A stretch of DNA of 64,000 nucleotides, from NCBI GenBank assembly GCA_965276755.1, contig OZ255625.1, positions 124,001-188,000 on the forward strand. Direction: 5' to 3'. Position numbers and translations under genes: made by a program. The notes below the pieces were generated by a model. The model was given only the letters and a program-made list of their open reading frames with translations, was not told the origin of the DNA and did no database searches. The stretch comes from CAJCIS01 sp965276755 (GTDB lineage Bacteria > Pseudomonadota > Alphaproteobacteria > Acetobacterales > Acetobacteraceae). This document shows, piece after piece, positions 1 through 8,338 of this stretch. Every line of letters starts with the position of its first letter. Within the stretch, counting starts at the first letter, position 1.

Positions 1-300
1 ATCGCCGCCCAGGCGCGCGACAATGTCGGGCTGGCGCACCATCGAACGCAGCCGTTTGGCCACGAGCCGCAACAGCCCGTCGCCGACAGGGTGGCCCAGC
101 GTATCGTTGACCTTCTTGAAGCGGTCGAGATCGACCATCAACACCGCGGGGCCGGCATGCGCGGCGTCCGTGCCGTGCCAAGCCATCTCGGCTGTTACAT
201 TGAACAGGGCATCCAGCCGTGCCGTCGGATTTCTTATGAAAACATCTAAAAATAAGTGAAATGACCCGCCGCGGACTTGCTCGCACCGATCATCGGACAA
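1..300 (-). CDS. GGDEF-domain protein (diguanylate cyclase-like), partial at window edge
   Basis: The minus-strand frame reads DLDRFKKVNDTLGH, then GDGLLRLVAKRLR, and ends at the window edge in VARLGGD, so the GG(D/E)EF active-site loop is cut by position 1. These are the hallmark segments of GGDEF domains, which make cyclic di-GMP from two GTP. The segment before DLDRFK, where GGDEF domains normally carry a DPLTGLPNR motif, reads only RNPTARLDALF and looks eroded. No ATG lies far enough upstream: the frame opens after a stop near 343 and the placed start is a TTG at 300. The gene may be N-terminally truncated or frameshifted. The domain is clear; the start and activity are uncertain. Confidence 0.6.
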   Translation of the reverse strand, partial: MSDDRCEQVRGGSFHLFLDVFIRNPTARLDALFNVTAEMAWHGTDAAHAGPAVLMVDLDRFKKVNDTLGHPVGDGLLRLVAKRLRSMVRQPDIVARLGGD

Positions 301-364
301 ATAAAGGCCGCGCAAGGCGACCGCATCCCGCGGTAATCGCCATTAGTCAACGGGGAATGCCAAC

Positions 365-886
365 ATGCCTTATCTGTCAGCCATCATCGTCTTCGCAGCC
401 GCAGCCATTGCCACGTTTCCACACGCGGGATATGCACGCCCAGGCATCGTGCCGGGCACGGAGGCAAAAGGCCAATCGCCGGTGCGGGTCAGCACATCCT
501 CGCACAAGCTGCTCTCCAGCACGATCGATAGCGGCTTTTCCGGCGTAACCGCTCAGCCCTACGCGCTGCCAACCATCGACAGCAATGTGGTCAAATGCCC
601 GAAAGCGACATGCACGATCGTTATAAACGTCACCCTGGAGGTCGGCAGCTCGAGCACGCCGGGCAACCAATGGGCGGCCTGCGCGGTCGTCGATGGCGCC
701 ATGACGCCAAACGGCTGCCCGTACAATGGCGAGCTTCTCAGCGATGACAGCTATCTGACAGGCACGGCACGCCAAACATTCCCGGTCGGCCACGGTTCGC
801 ATGCCGTCAGCTTCGAGCTTTTCGTCGGCAGCGCACCAGCGACTGCGGGGATCTATGACGTGGATTATGAGGTTTTGACGCCGTGA
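365..886 (+). CDS. hypothetical secreted protein
   Basis: This 173-residue protein has a typical Sec signal peptide: a hydrophobic stretch from about residue 4 to 18, with likely cleavage after the AGYA region. The mature part is rich in Ser, Thr, Gly and Val and has cysteines near residues 78, 82, 106 and 118, suggesting disulfide bonds and a small beta-rich exported fold. A GGGGA sequence lies about 8 bases before the ATG. No family was recognised. It converges on the lipoprotein gene at 964-1329, with a half copy of the GC-rich palindrome between them. Confidence 0.6.
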   Translation: MPYLSAIIVFAAAAIATFPHAGYARPGIVPGTEAKGQSPVRVSTSSHKLLSSTIDSGFSGVTAQPYALPTIDSNVVKCPKATCTIVINVTLEVGSSSTPGNQWAACAVVDGAMTPNGCPYNGELLSDDSYLTGTARQTFPVGHGSHAVSFELFVGSAPATAGIYDVDYEVLTP

Positions 887-898
887 TCGAGTCGAAAG

Positions 899-946
899 AG
901 CTGGGGGAGATGTGCCATCCCCCCCAGACCCCCCGTCGATTTTTTG
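899..946. terminator. GC-rich intergenic repeat (family A), single arm, convergent gap
   Basis: Contains the family A core GGGGAGATGTGCCATCCCCC, which can fold on itself, followed by a C-run, CCCGTC and a T-run. It lies in the 77-base gap between two converging genes, so a terminator role is plausible. Confidence 0.5.
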
Positions 947-963
947 GCTTCGTCCCGACCCGA

Positions 964-1329
964 TCAGCCCCGGCACGTGCTGTTGCTGGTAATCGTGGTC
1001 GAGTCCGCGTTCGGGTCCACGGTGTGCGAGGTCGTCGTGTGACAGTTTATGGCGCTGGGCATTGAAGGAGGCGGTATGATGGGCATTCCTGGCATCTGCA
1101 TCGGACCGGGCTGAAAGCCTGCCGGGTTAGGATCGCCAGACCCTTGGCCGGGCAGGGGGCCCGGCGGGCCGACCGATATGCAATTCTGCCAAGCCGGGCT
1201 TCCGGGGGGATAGACCCCGCAAACGCCCGCCGGCGCCATCACACCGAGCAGGCTCGGCGGGCCCGGGTCGTACGCGCCGGCGCAGCCCGCCAGCAGCGCA
1301 GACAGTAACAGCACTGGAATGCGCGGCAT
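964..1329 (-). CDS. small proline-rich lipoprotein
   Basis: A 121-residue protein beginning MPRIPVLLLSALLAGCAGAY. The hydrophobic stretch ending in the lipobox LAGC marks a lipoprotein signal peptide with a lipidated cysteine at residue 15. The start is set by GGAGGATACG directly before this ATG; the frame stays open upstream but there is no better start. The mature chain is rich in Pro, Gly and Met (PGPMQMPGMPIIPPP) and ends in a Thr/Ser-rich tail. No known domain is seen. It is probably anchored in the outer membrane or on the periplasmic side. It stands alone and converges on the secreted protein at 365-886. Confidence 0.6.
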   Translation of the reverse strand: MPRIPVLLLSALLAGCAGAYDPGPPSLLGVMAPAGVCGVYPPGSPAWQNCISVGPPGPLPGQGSGDPNPAGFQPGPMQMPGMPIIPPPSMPSAINCHTTTSHTVDPNADSTTITSNSTCRG

Positions 1330-1452
1330 CGTATCCTCCATATCTGCGGCTTGCGCAGCACTGCCGCTAACGCGCATTTGGGCGACAGAACGCGCCATGA
1401 GCGCCTTGGAAGTATCGTGCCGCCTTGCCGAAATCGCAACCGCATCAATGGC

Positions 1453-2613
1453 TCAGACAATATCGGTGCGCGTGCGGCCACCAAGCCCGAGCCAGCCGGC
1501 CAATGCCGCAAGCTCCACACGCAGCGCCTGCATCGTATTGCCCGGCGCACCTGGTTCGACGTGCACCGCCTGCACCAACAGACGCTGCTGCGCACGGTCC
1601 GCCTTGAGGTCTACGCGCGCCACCAGTGCGCCGTCCAGCAGGAACGGCAATACGTAATAGCCATGCTGGCGCCTTTCCGCGGGCGTATAGATCTCGATAC
1701 GATAGCGAAAGCCAAACAGCCGCTCGGCGCGCGCGCGTTCCCAGATCAGCGGATCGAACGGCGCCAACAGCGCACGGGCACCAATGCGATGCGGGCAGTG
1801 CACATCCTTGTGCACAAAGCACGCCGGCCAGCCGGGAACCTCAGCCGCAATCAGCGTGCCCGCTTCGAGAAGTTCCGCAACGGCGCGCGCCGTTTCCAAT
1901 ACGCCAAGGCGGAAATAGTCGCGAAGTTCGGCCGCCGTTGAAATGCCCAGCGCGCGCGCCGCGAGATCGACCAGCGCTCGGTGCGCATCGGATTCGATTA
2001 AGGCGGGCTCGGCAAGGATGGCAGCGGGGATGACGCGCTCAGTCAAATCATAGACGCGTTCGAAATTGCCGCGGCGCGTGGCCGTGCTGATGTGGCCGGC
2101 ATAGAACAGCCATTCCAGTATTGCTTTGGACTCGCTCCATTCCCACCAGCCCGCACGGCTGCTTTCAAAATCAGACGCTGCAAGTGTGCCCTCGGCCCGA
2201 ATGCGCGCGAGCACGGCGTCAGCCTCTCGCCGGCGCTCGCGCGCAAAGACGCGTGTGCGCGCATAACCGGCCTCGCCACGGTCTGCGCGTGCCATGCGCC
2301 AGCGCAATAGCTTATATAGTCCAAGCGGCAGCAGGCAGGCCTCGTGCGCCCAATATTCGAACAGGGTGCGATCACGCCTGGCGCCCCAGGCCGCGCGATC
2401 GAGCAGGCCGCGGTCATAGGTGCCGAGCCGGGAGAAGGCGGGCAGATAATGCGCGCGCACCAGCACATTCACGCTGTCGATCTGGTGCAGGCCAAGCCGC
2501 GCAATCACCGAGCGCAGATGGCGGGGTGTCACGATAGCCTGCCGCGTCTCTCCAAAACCCTGCGCCGCGAGTGCGACGCGCCGGGCCTGGCCGGCGCTCA
2601 GGCGCGCAATCAT
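1453..2613 (-). CDS. YcaQ-family winged-helix DNA glycosylase
   Basis: This 386-residue protein carries the hallmark stretch of the YcaQ/AlkX (HTH_42) family: DSVNVLVRAHYLPAFSRLG followed by LFEYWAHEACLLPL, near residues 35-100. Members are winged-helix glycosylases that unhook DNA interstrand crosslinks or remove bulky alkylated bases. The length is close to that of E. coli YcaQ. The start is the ATG at 2613, which overlaps the stop of the upstream GNAT gene (ATGA), so the two are translationally coupled. The frame stays open far upstream, but that part is only the antisense-like frame of the GNAT gene. Substrate is inferred from family membership only. Confidence 0.85.
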   Translation of the reverse strand: MIARLSAGQARRVALAAQGFGETRQAIVTPRHLRSVIARLGLHQIDSVNVLVRAHYLPAFSRLGTYDRGLLDRAAWGARRDRTLFEYWAHEACLLPLGLYKLLRWRMARADRGEAGYARTRVFARERRREADAVLARIRAEGTLAASDFESSRAGWWEWSESKAILEWLFYAGHISTATRRGNFERVYDLTERVIPAAILAEPALIESDAHRALVDLAARALGISTAAELRDYFRLGVLETARAVAELLEAGTLIAAEVPGWPACFVHKDVHCPHRIGARALLAPFDPLIWERARAERLFGFRYRIEIYTPAERRQHGYYVLPFLLDGALVARVDLKADRAQQRLLVQAVHVEPGAPGNTMQALRVELAALAGWLGLGGRTRTDIV

Positions 2614-3059
2614 GCCTTGCGGCGCAACGCGCGGGAGAAGCGCAGGCCGGTCGTCGCAAAGCCGGTCGCCTGGCAGAAGGCGGCGGTCTGCGCGTCCTGC
2701 GTGGCGGCACTGAGTTCGATCGCCCCGCACCCCGCCAGGCGTGCCGATTGCGAGGCGGCCTTGACCAGTAGCCGGCCCAGCCCGCGCCGGCGGGCCTCGG
2801 CCGCCACGAGCAACACATCGATCTGCGCGATGGGCCGTTCGCTGTGTAGCGCAGCATACCAGTGCAGCACGACCACGCCGCTGGGAGGGCCCCACTCCCA
2901 GGCTGCCAGCGCGGTGCCTGCACCCGCGGAAATGGCGGCCAAGCGATCGGCGAGCGTGGCCGTGGGCAGGTGATATCCGGCGCTGGCGAAGAGTTCGCTC
3001 AGGGCGGCTGCGTCCGCGGCTCCGGCCGCGCGGATTGCAAGGCCGCGGCGATGGCTCAT
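2610..3059 (-). CDS. GNAT-family N-acetyltransferase
   Basis: A 149-residue protein with the GNAT fold: the acetyl-CoA pyrophosphate-binding motif AAEARRRGLGRLLVKAA lies near residues 88-104 and is followed by the usual ATGFATTG C-terminal strand region (Q-A-T-G-F). It transfers an acetyl group from acetyl-CoA to an unknown amine. It overlaps the YcaQ-like glycosylase by four bases and is transcribed first, so the two form an operon. Family B substrates cannot be inferred from sequence; coupling to a DNA repair enzyme could hint at a resistance role (inference). Confidence 0.8.
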   Translation of the reverse strand: MSHRRGLAIRAAGAADAAALSELFASAGYHLPTATLADRLAAISAGAGTALAAWEWGPPSGVVVLHWYAALHSERPIAQIDVLLVAAEARRRGLGRLLVKAASQSARLAGCGAIELSAATQDAQTAAFCQATGFATTGLRFSRALRRKA

Positions 3060-3079
3060 GGCAGCCTGAAGTGGAAAAA

Positions 3080-3183
3080 GGCTGGCGGAGATGTGCCATC
3101 CCCTCCAGACCCCCCGTCGATTTTAGGACATCGCCTTAGATAATGACGGGGGGTCTGGGGGGGATGGCACATCTCCCCCAGCT
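3080..3183. repeat. family A long palindrome
   Basis: Two inverted arms, each with the GATGTGCCATCCCC core and CCCCCCGTC, meet at a short AT-rich centre (about 3121-3142). It lies upstream of the GNAT gene and downstream of the methyltransferase gene on the minus strand. It can form a very stable hairpin. Confidence 0.8.
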
Positions 3184-3191
3184 TCTACCTC

Positions 3192-3800
3192 TCAGCGAGG
3201 TGTATAGCGAAAAACCGAAGCCGGCGGCACATTGAGCGGTGTCCATGCCTCCCGCCTGGCCACCAGGCCGTGCTTCTTCCAATCGAGCGGCGAGGTGATC
3301 CAATACGTGTAGAGAATGAAGCCACGGCCCGGCGCCACGGCATCGATCGCATCTATGAAGCGCCGCTGCTCGTCAAAGGGCAGCAGTACCAGCGGAATGC
3401 CCATGATCACCGTGCCGATCTTGCCGTGCCATTCGGGCGGGATGAGCGCGGGCAGGCGGCGGGCATCGCCCTCGATCACTCGGGCCGCGGCGGGCAGTTC
3501 GGCGCGCAAATGGCGGGCCATGTCGGGGACGATCTCGACGACGAAGAGGCGCTCGGACGGGACGACCTGCCGGGCTAGCAGGGTCTGCGTGACCACGCCG
3601 GTGCCGGCGCCGAGCTCTATGACCGCTTCATCGGCGGTGGCGTGCGTGTGATGGGCCACACGCCGGCACAGCGCGGGCGAGCTCGGCACGATGGAGCCCA
3701 TCTGCAGCGGGTTGGCCATCCAGCGGCGGAAGAAGAGGCCGGCATTGGCGCGGCCGGCATCGATAGTGCGGGAGGGGAGCGCGTCGGCAGCCTGTTTCAT
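3192..3800 (-). CDS. class I SAM methyltransferase, PmtA-like phospholipid N-methyltransferase
   Basis: A 202-residue protein with the SAM-binding motif VIELGAGTGVVTQTLL at about residues 60-75 and an acidic motif II (FVVEIVPDMARHL). The N-terminal FFRRWMANPLQMGSIVPSS is typical of the PmtA family, which methylates phosphatidylethanolamine towards phosphatidylcholine in alphaproteobacteria. Length fits the family (about 200). Some relatives are annotated only as rRNA-adenine-methylase-like proteins, so phospholipid specificity is inference. The start is the ATG at 3800. It stands alone between a family A palindrome and rpmG. Confidence 0.75.
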   Translation of the reverse strand: MKQAADALPSRTIDAGRANAGLFFRRWMANPLQMGSIVPSSPALCRRVAHHTHATADEAVIELGAGTGVVTQTLLARQVVPSERLFVVEIVPDMARHLRAELPAAARVIEGDARRLPALIPPEWHGKIGTVIMGIPLVLLPFDEQRRFIDAIDAVAPGRGFILYTYWITSPLDWKKHGLVARREAWTPLNVPPASVFRYTPR

Positions 3801-3872
3801 CCGATCTCATCCATGCAGAAGTGGAGGATATGCGGCTAAGACGGCCTGCGGCGATCCGTTGCGCGGCGTGCG

Positions 3873-4040
3873 TTACTTAATTTTTGCTTCACGGAAGACG
3901 ACGTGCTTGCGGGCCACCGGGTCGTACTTCTTGAATTCCATCTTGGTGGTCTTGGTGCGCGCGTTCTTCTTCGTCACATAGAAATACCCCGTGTCCGCGC
4001 TGGAGACGAGCCTGATCTGGACGACGTTGGACTTGGCCAT
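3873..4040 (-). CDS. rpmG: 50S ribosomal protein L33
   Basis: A 55-residue basic protein beginning MAKSNVVQIRLVSSADTGYF and ending near VARKHVVFREAKIK, which matches bacterial L33 over its whole length. L33 is a small protein of the large ribosomal subunit near the E site. The zinc-binding CxxC pairs of some L33 paralogues are absent, so this is the cysteine-free form common in alphaproteobacteria. The upstream 200 bases hold no other gene; an AGAGGGTAGAA stretch provides a ribosome binding site. Confidence 0.95.
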   Translation of the reverse strand: MAKSNVVQIRLVSSADTGYFYVTKKNARTKTTKMEFKKYDPVARKHVVFREAKIK

Positions 4041-4247
4041 TTCTACCCTCTGGAGCCTCCTCTGGCGGCGCGCGGCCGCGGGGCAGGAGGCTCGTCAAAA
4101 CAATGGACCGGGCGGCAAGGCCACGGAGGCGGGGAGATGGCGCAGGACGGGGCCTGTGGTCAAGCCCTTGTGGCATCGGGCAGGCGTGACGGTTGTGAGA
4201 CGGGGGCCAAATCCGGTGCCTGCGGCAGTGCAGGCGTTTGAGGCGGG

Positions 4248-4462
4248 TCAAGCAGCCACGCGGGCGTATCGGCGCGACAGCCGAACCCGCACCAGCCAGA
4301 ACACCATGAACGCGAGCGGCGCCAGAGCCAGCACGAACAACACGGGCGATCCGCGCATGAAAACGGGCGGTGCAGGCGGCCGCCCTTGGCCCGGACGGCG
4401 ACCGACCCGGAAAGGATGCCGACGCTGCCTGCGCCGATATGGAGGACCAAGGCTGCTGCCAC
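4248..4462 (-). pseudogene. decayed DUF2306-like membrane protein gene
   Basis: Two pieces in different frames resemble the ends of a DUF2306-type membrane protein. The frame from the ATG at 4462 gives AALVLHIGAGSVGILSGSVA then VRAKGGRLHR, a first membrane segment and the basic loop that follows it in that family. Around 4345 the plausible coding frame changes, and the new frame gives MRGSPVLFVLALAPLAFMVF plus a basic tail RVRLSRRYARVAA before a stop at 4248, like the last membrane helix. The middle helices are missing, so an internal deletion is the simplest reading. Only motif-level similarity supports this. Confidence 0.4.
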
Positions 4463-4597
4463 GCGCGGCTCCCAGGCGTTAAGGCGAAAAGGCGCCCGGA
4501 CGCGATCTGTGCAGGGCCTGCGCCAGGCCGGTTGCCGCCGTGCACCTGCCCCACCGATTGGCGGTTTTCGCCCGAAGAGTTGCCAGCAGCCAAGCCT

Positions 4598-5551
4598 TCA
4601 CTGCGCCCCGGGCAAAATCAACCGGCTTACGCTCTTGGCATCCACCGCACTGATACTCCCCGCTTGCCGCAGTATCGGACCGATCCGGTCCCGATAAAGC
4701 TGGTCGAGCAAACCGGGCCGCCCCGCCGCGTCCGTCCGTGTTTCCAGCGCCGAAATGACCGCAATGCTCGCCCGCGCGCCGGCCAGCCGCTCGGCCGCAC
4801 GTGCATGCGCTGCACTCAGCAGCGCATCGCGCGCCTGCTCGGCCTGCGCGCGCGTCTGCGCGGCTTGGGTGCGCGCCAGCGCCAGCCCCTGCTCGGCGCG
4901 CCGTGTTGCGTCCTGCACCGCATCGACACCCGATCTGGGCGAGGGTGGCTGCAACGCGGTCACCTCGGCGCCGGTCACCTCCACGCCCAGGCTCGCGCCG
5001 GCGCGTTCCAGGGTAGCAAGTTTCGTATTCACCGCCGCGACGAGCTCGCCACCCATCACGCGGCGGGCTTCCTGCACCGTCGGATCAGCCGCGTGCCCCG
5101 GAAGCAGGCCAGTGAAATCGTCAAGCGAACGGCGCGCCGCCACAGTCACGCCGGCGCTTAGAAATAGGCGCGTCAGCGCCGCGGCCACGTGATCGCGCCC
5201 GGCACAATACGCCGCCGCATCGGCTATGCGCCAGGTCACCGACCCGTCCAGCGCCACCACGCCGCCATCGCCGGTCAGATATGGCGCTGCATCTGCCGCG
5301 ACCTTCAGCGCCGATTGTCGATCCGCAGACGGCAAAAGAACGACCTGCTCCAGCGGCCGAGGCAGTGCCATGACCAGCCCCGATTTCTGCACGCCCGCGA
5401 CCCGCCCGAATTGCACCACCACGGCCTGCGATCCCGGCGGTACCTGGCGTAAATTCCCCGCAGCCCAAGCCAGCGCCAGCAACGCGGCTGCGGCGAGCAG
5501 CAGCACAAGGGCGATGCGCACCGCCGGCGCGGGACTATTTGCCGGCGGCAT
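4598..5551 (-). CDS. SPFH/band-7 membrane protein, HflC-like (third of three)
   Basis: A 317-residue protein with one N-terminal membrane segment (about residues 10-32), then a band-7 opening GSQAVVVQFGRVAGVQKSGL and an Ala/Arg/Gln-rich helical region (about 200-285) typical of SPFH oligomers. HflK/HflC-type proteins form large cages around the FtsH protease in the inner membrane. The chosen ATG at 5551 overlaps the end of the upstream HflC-like gene by 17 bases, which indicates one operon. It is the most divergent of the three. A role other than FtsH control, such as a general membrane scaffold, cannot be excluded. Confidence 0.75.
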   Translation of the reverse strand: MPPANSPAPAVRIALVLLLAAAALLALAWAAGNLRQVPPGSQAVVVQFGRVAGVQKSGLVMALPRPLEQVVLLPSADRQSALKVAADAAPYLTGDGGVVALDGSVTWRIADAAAYCAGRDHVAAALTRLFLSAGVTVAARRSLDDFTGLLPGHAADPTVQEARRVMGGELVAAVNTKLATLERAGASLGVEVTGAEVTALQPPSPRSGVDAVQDATRRAEQGLALARTQAAQTRAQAEQARDALLSAAHARAAERLAGARASIAVISALETRTDAAGRPGLLDQLYRDRIGPILRQAGSISAVDAKSVSRLILPGAQ

Positions 5552-6503
5552 CGCCGGGCGGACCCTGCACCAGCACGTTGAAGGGAGCGGCATCCGTGCG
5601 CAGCACCAGGCGCGTATTCGGCCCGATCATGCTCGACAGCGTGTCGAGCGAACGCAGCATCATGTAGAGTTGCGGATCGCCGCTATAGGCGCGCGCCTGG
5701 ATTTCCGCGGCCTGGCGGCGGGACTCCGCTTCGATGCTCGCAGCCTGGGTTTGCGCGTCGGCCAGCATGATGCGGCTGTCGCGTTGCGCATCGGCGCGTA
5801 TTTGCGCGGCCTCGCGCAGGCCTTCGGCGGTGCGCTGGCCGGCGACGGTTTCGCGCTCGCTGCGCATGCGCGCAATTGTTGCGGCCAGCACGGAATCGGG
5901 CAGGCTGAGGGCTTGGATGCCGGCTTCGCGCACCTCGATGCCATATGTCGCGCGAGCCTGTGTCTGCAATTGTGCGGTCAGCGTGGATTCGAAGCCTGCC
6001 AGGTGCATTTGCTTGGGATCGGTATTGACCAGTTCGGACATATCAAAGCTGCTGGCGCTGGACTGAAGGGCCGCGGCGGCCAAACTGCGCAACCGGCGGG
6101 CGGCTTCGTCAGGATCGTTTTGCACGGCGCGTACGTAGCGTTCGATCTGTGCGGGATCGCTTGACACCTGCCAGGCAATAAAGGCCTGCACCAGGATCGC
6201 CGACCCGTCACGCGTGCCGACATCGGCAAGCGTGCTGCTGGTGGTGCGCAGGCGCAAATCGATGGGCATGGCGAACTGGATCGGGGCGGGCCATTTCCAC
6301 GCCAGCCCAGGCTCGGTAATGACGCGCACAGGGCGGCCGAATTGCGTGACGACAACCGCGGTGCCGGCGCTGACCGTGATGGCCGATGCTGTCAGTGCCG
6401 CGCCGGCCAGCGCAAGGCAAACGACGGCAGCGGACAGGAGCAGGCGCTTGGGGGCGCCTTGATGGGGCGTGGATTCTAGACTGTCAGATGCTGTCGAAAA
6501 CAT
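5535..6503 (-). CDS. SPFH/band-7 protein, HflC-like
   Basis: A 322-residue protein with a membrane helix near residues 18-42 and then VSAGTAVVVTQFGRPVRVI, the start of a band-7 domain. A conserved RTTSSTLADVGTRDG loop and a long Ala/Arg/Glu-rich helix (about 190-265) follow, as in HflC. The ATG at 6503 was chosen because GAGGAGCGTGATGACGCC precedes it and because the upstream in-frame part is translated repeat DNA. It overlaps the next SPFH gene by 17 bases. By family, it would be an inner-membrane partner modulating FtsH or organising a lipid microdomain. Confidence 0.8.
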   Translation of the reverse strand: MFSTASDSLESTPHQGAPKRLLLSAAVVCLALAGAALTASAITVSAGTAVVVTQFGRPVRVITEPGLAWKWPAPIQFAMPIDLRLRTTSSTLADVGTRDGSAILVQAFIAWQVSSDPAQIERYVRAVQNDPDEAARRLRSLAAAALQSSASSFDMSELVNTDPKQMHLAGFESTLTAQLQTQARATYGIEVREAGIQALSLPDSVLAATIARMRSERETVAGQRTAEGLREAAQIRADAQRDSRIMLADAQTQAASIEAESRRQAAEIQARAYSGDPQLYMMLRSLDTLSSMIGPNTRLVLRTDAAPFNVLVQGPPGDAAGK

Positions 6504-6525
6504 GGCGTCATCACGCTCCTCGGAA

Positions 6526-6575
6526 AGCTGGGGGAGCAGTGCCTGCCCCCCCAGACCCCCCGTCATTATTTTAGG
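6526..6575. repeat. family A repeat, single arm, inside the SPFH operon
   Basis: A diverged arm with the core changed to GGGGGAGCAGTGCCTGCCCC, then CCAGACCCCCCGTCAT. It separates the SnoaL-like gene from the HflC-like gene on the same strand and could attenuate transcription between them. Confidence 0.6.
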
Positions 6576-6595
6576 CTGGGCCCGCAGGTGCGCAG

Positions 6596-7081
6596 TTAAT
6601 TCGCCTCGCTCCACAACTGGCTTTTAATCAGCCAGTTGCCAGATTTATCTTTCCCAAGAACCAACAAGTAGCATCCGTGCACCGATTTGGTCGCACCTCC
6701 GGCTACGGGCGTTATTGTTTCGCGATACGTGCCGCTGTCCCATGCCACCGACCCCGCCTGTGCACTGGTGACCGAAGCCATTTCGATCTTTGGTGTGTTC
6801 GTGGCCAGCACGCGGCTGAGCAGCGCGCCGATCGCAGCTTGACCCACCACGCGCTCGCCTGTCGCGTGGACAAATTCCGCATCTGCCGCATACAGGGCGG
6901 TCGCTGCGGCTGCCTGTTTATGGCTCCACGCGCTGGCCCAATGTTGGGCGACCGAGGAGTAGGTGGCATCCGCGGCCCGTGCCGGCGCGCCGCCGGCAAC
7001 CAAAAATCCGACGGCCAGCAGCCCAAGATGCACAACCGGCTGCCGGTTTATACGAGCTGTGGTCAGGCCTGTATGTCTCAC
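6596..7081 (-). CDS. exported SnoaL/DUF4440-like protein
   Basis: The mature part (ATYSSVAQHWASAWSHKQAA, ALYAADAEFVHATGERVVGQ, IGALLSRVLA) has the pattern of the cone-shaped SnoaL/NTF2-like fold, where such domains bind small ligands or form dimers. A signal peptide with GLLAVGFLVAGGAPARA precedes it. There is no ATG start. A GTG at 7081 is proposed because it keeps a basic n-region (RHTGLTTARINRQ) and has GGGAG about ten bases upstream; a GTG at 7033 is the alternative. It lies 50 bases after the HflK-like gene and before the HflC-like genes, so it is probably a periplasmic member of the SPFH operon. Confidence 0.6.
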   Translation of the reverse strand: MRHTGLTTARINRQPVVHLGLLAVGFLVAGGAPARAADATYSSVAQHWASAWSHKQAAAATALYAADAEFVHATGERVVGQAAIGALLSRVLATNTPKIEMASVTSAQAGSVAWDSGTYRETITPVAGGATKSVHGCYLLVLGKDKSGNWLIKSQLWSEAN

Positions 7082-7130
7082 GCCAAGGGTGCTCCCGTAT
7101 CCAGTGTCGTGTGCGCGGACCAGCACAAAT

Positions 7131-8150
7131 CTACTCTTCCTTGCCGGTGCCGCCCGCGGCCGCCGCATACGGCCGCAGATCGAGAACCGGTGCCTCGGGC
7201 CAGTTCAGCCGATGGTCGATGATGGTTTTCGGTGCGCGCGCCAGCGCCGTACTGAGTGCGGTGAAATAGCGTTCCAGAAGAAAGCTCTGCCCGCCAACGC
7301 GCGCGGCCTGGCGGTCGGCCGCAAAGCGGATCAGGTCGGCGCGGGCGAGCGAGACGTTTTCAGCGGCTGCGGCATGGGCAGAACTGGTCATGTCATAAGC
7401 AGCTTGGCGCGCTTGCGCGGCAATGGTTGCAGCAGCCCCGTGTGCGACGGCCACGCTGGTGCGCACCGCAATCTCGGCGGCGCTGATCTCTTGGGTGGCG
7501 GCAGTATCATCCGCGGAAGGGTGGACGGCCTCGATGACGATGCCGACGGCCTCAAGGCCCGTAGCGTGCTGGTCGAGCGCCGCCTGCAGGCGGGTGCGCA
7601 GCGCCCGGCCCATCGCGTCCCGATCTGCGCCAAGCAAGCCATTGAGCGTGTGCGCGGCAAAATAGTGCACGACGATATTGCCGGTCAGTGCGCGGACCAG
7701 GGCTTCGGGTTCCGCGGTGGAGTAGGCGGCTTGCCGCGCGTCCTCGTCCGTCAGGCCGGTGCGGTAGAGAACGCGCAGATCGGCGCCCAGGGCTTGAAGG
7801 GTGCTGGTCTCACCGGCGGTGACCAGCGTGATGTCGCCGGGACGGGCGGTTTCTCGCTGCCCCATCACGAGGGCGGAGTCCTCGGCCTCGGTCAGCGGGG
7901 CGCCAGGACGCGGCCCCAGGCCGATGTCATGGATGGCGCCGTCTTCCAGCCTATGCGTCGTGCCGAAGGGCCAGGGCAGGCCGGCGTGCAGACCGGAGTG
8001 GAGCACGGAAACGGGGGCGCCGAAGCGTTCGTAGACCGCGCGCTCGTCCGGCTGCACGAGGGTGAGGCCGGTCATTGCCCAAGCCAGCAACCCGATGATG
8101 GTGAGCGCTGGGAGAAATGCGGCGCGGATGGTCGGTGGCGCTTGGGACAT
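7131..8150 (-). CDS. SPFH/band-7 protein, HflK-like
   Basis: A 339-residue protein with a membrane helix at about residues 8-28, followed by VQPDERAVYERFGAPVSVLH, the classic HflK opening with the FG turn, and a GLPWPFG motif where HflK has GLHWKLPWPF. A central ALTGNIVVHYFA segment and a helical AAATIAAQARQAAYDMT region follow. It is shorter than E. coli HflK (about 420). ATG 8150 is the first start that does not add non-family sequence. It is the promoter-proximal gene of the four-gene operon, divergent from pyrG. FtsH itself is not in this window. Confidence 0.75.
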   Translation of the reverse strand: MSQAPPTIRAAFLPALTIIGLLAWAMTGLTLVQPDERAVYERFGAPVSVLHSGLHAGLPWPFGTTHRLEDGAIHDIGLGPRPGAPLTEAEDSALVMGQRETARPGDITLVTAGETSTLQALGADLRVLYRTGLTDEDARQAAYSTAEPEALVRALTGNIVVHYFAAHTLNGLLGADRDAMGRALRTRLQAALDQHATGLEAVGIVIEAVHPSADDTAATQEISAAEIAVRTSVAVAHGAAATIAAQARQAAYDMTSSAHAAAAENVSLARADLIRFAADRQAARVGGQSFLLERYFTALSTALARAPKTIIDHRLNWPEAPVLDLRPYAAAAGGTGKEE

Positions 8151-8204
8151 GAGTAGCGGGGTAGCGCAGAGTCGGGGCAAAGGGGAGGCGAATCGGCAAA
8201 AGAG

Positions 8205-8294
8205 AGGCGAGGGCTCCGCCCCTCGACTCCGCTAAGGACAAGTCCTTAGAACCTGACAAATCAGGCCCCAGCTTGGATCCGGGGAGCGGAGCCT
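8205..8294. repeat. family C palindromic repeat
   Basis: Contains CTAAGGACAAGTCCTTAG flanked by GGGCTCCGCCCC and a diverged matching arm (GGGGAGCGGAGCC). The same central palindrome occurs at 45051-45226. It fills the divergent gap between the HflK-like gene and pyrG. Confidence 0.75.
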
Positions 8295-8338
8295 CTTGGC
8301 CTTTCTTGTGGCCGCGACCCCGTGTACAAAGGTCGCCC

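Noticed and set aside
2614..3099. N-terminal extension of the YcaQ-like protein to 548 residues
   Set aside because: The extra part is the GNAT gene read in another frame, and it has Arg/Gly-rich composition with no homology.
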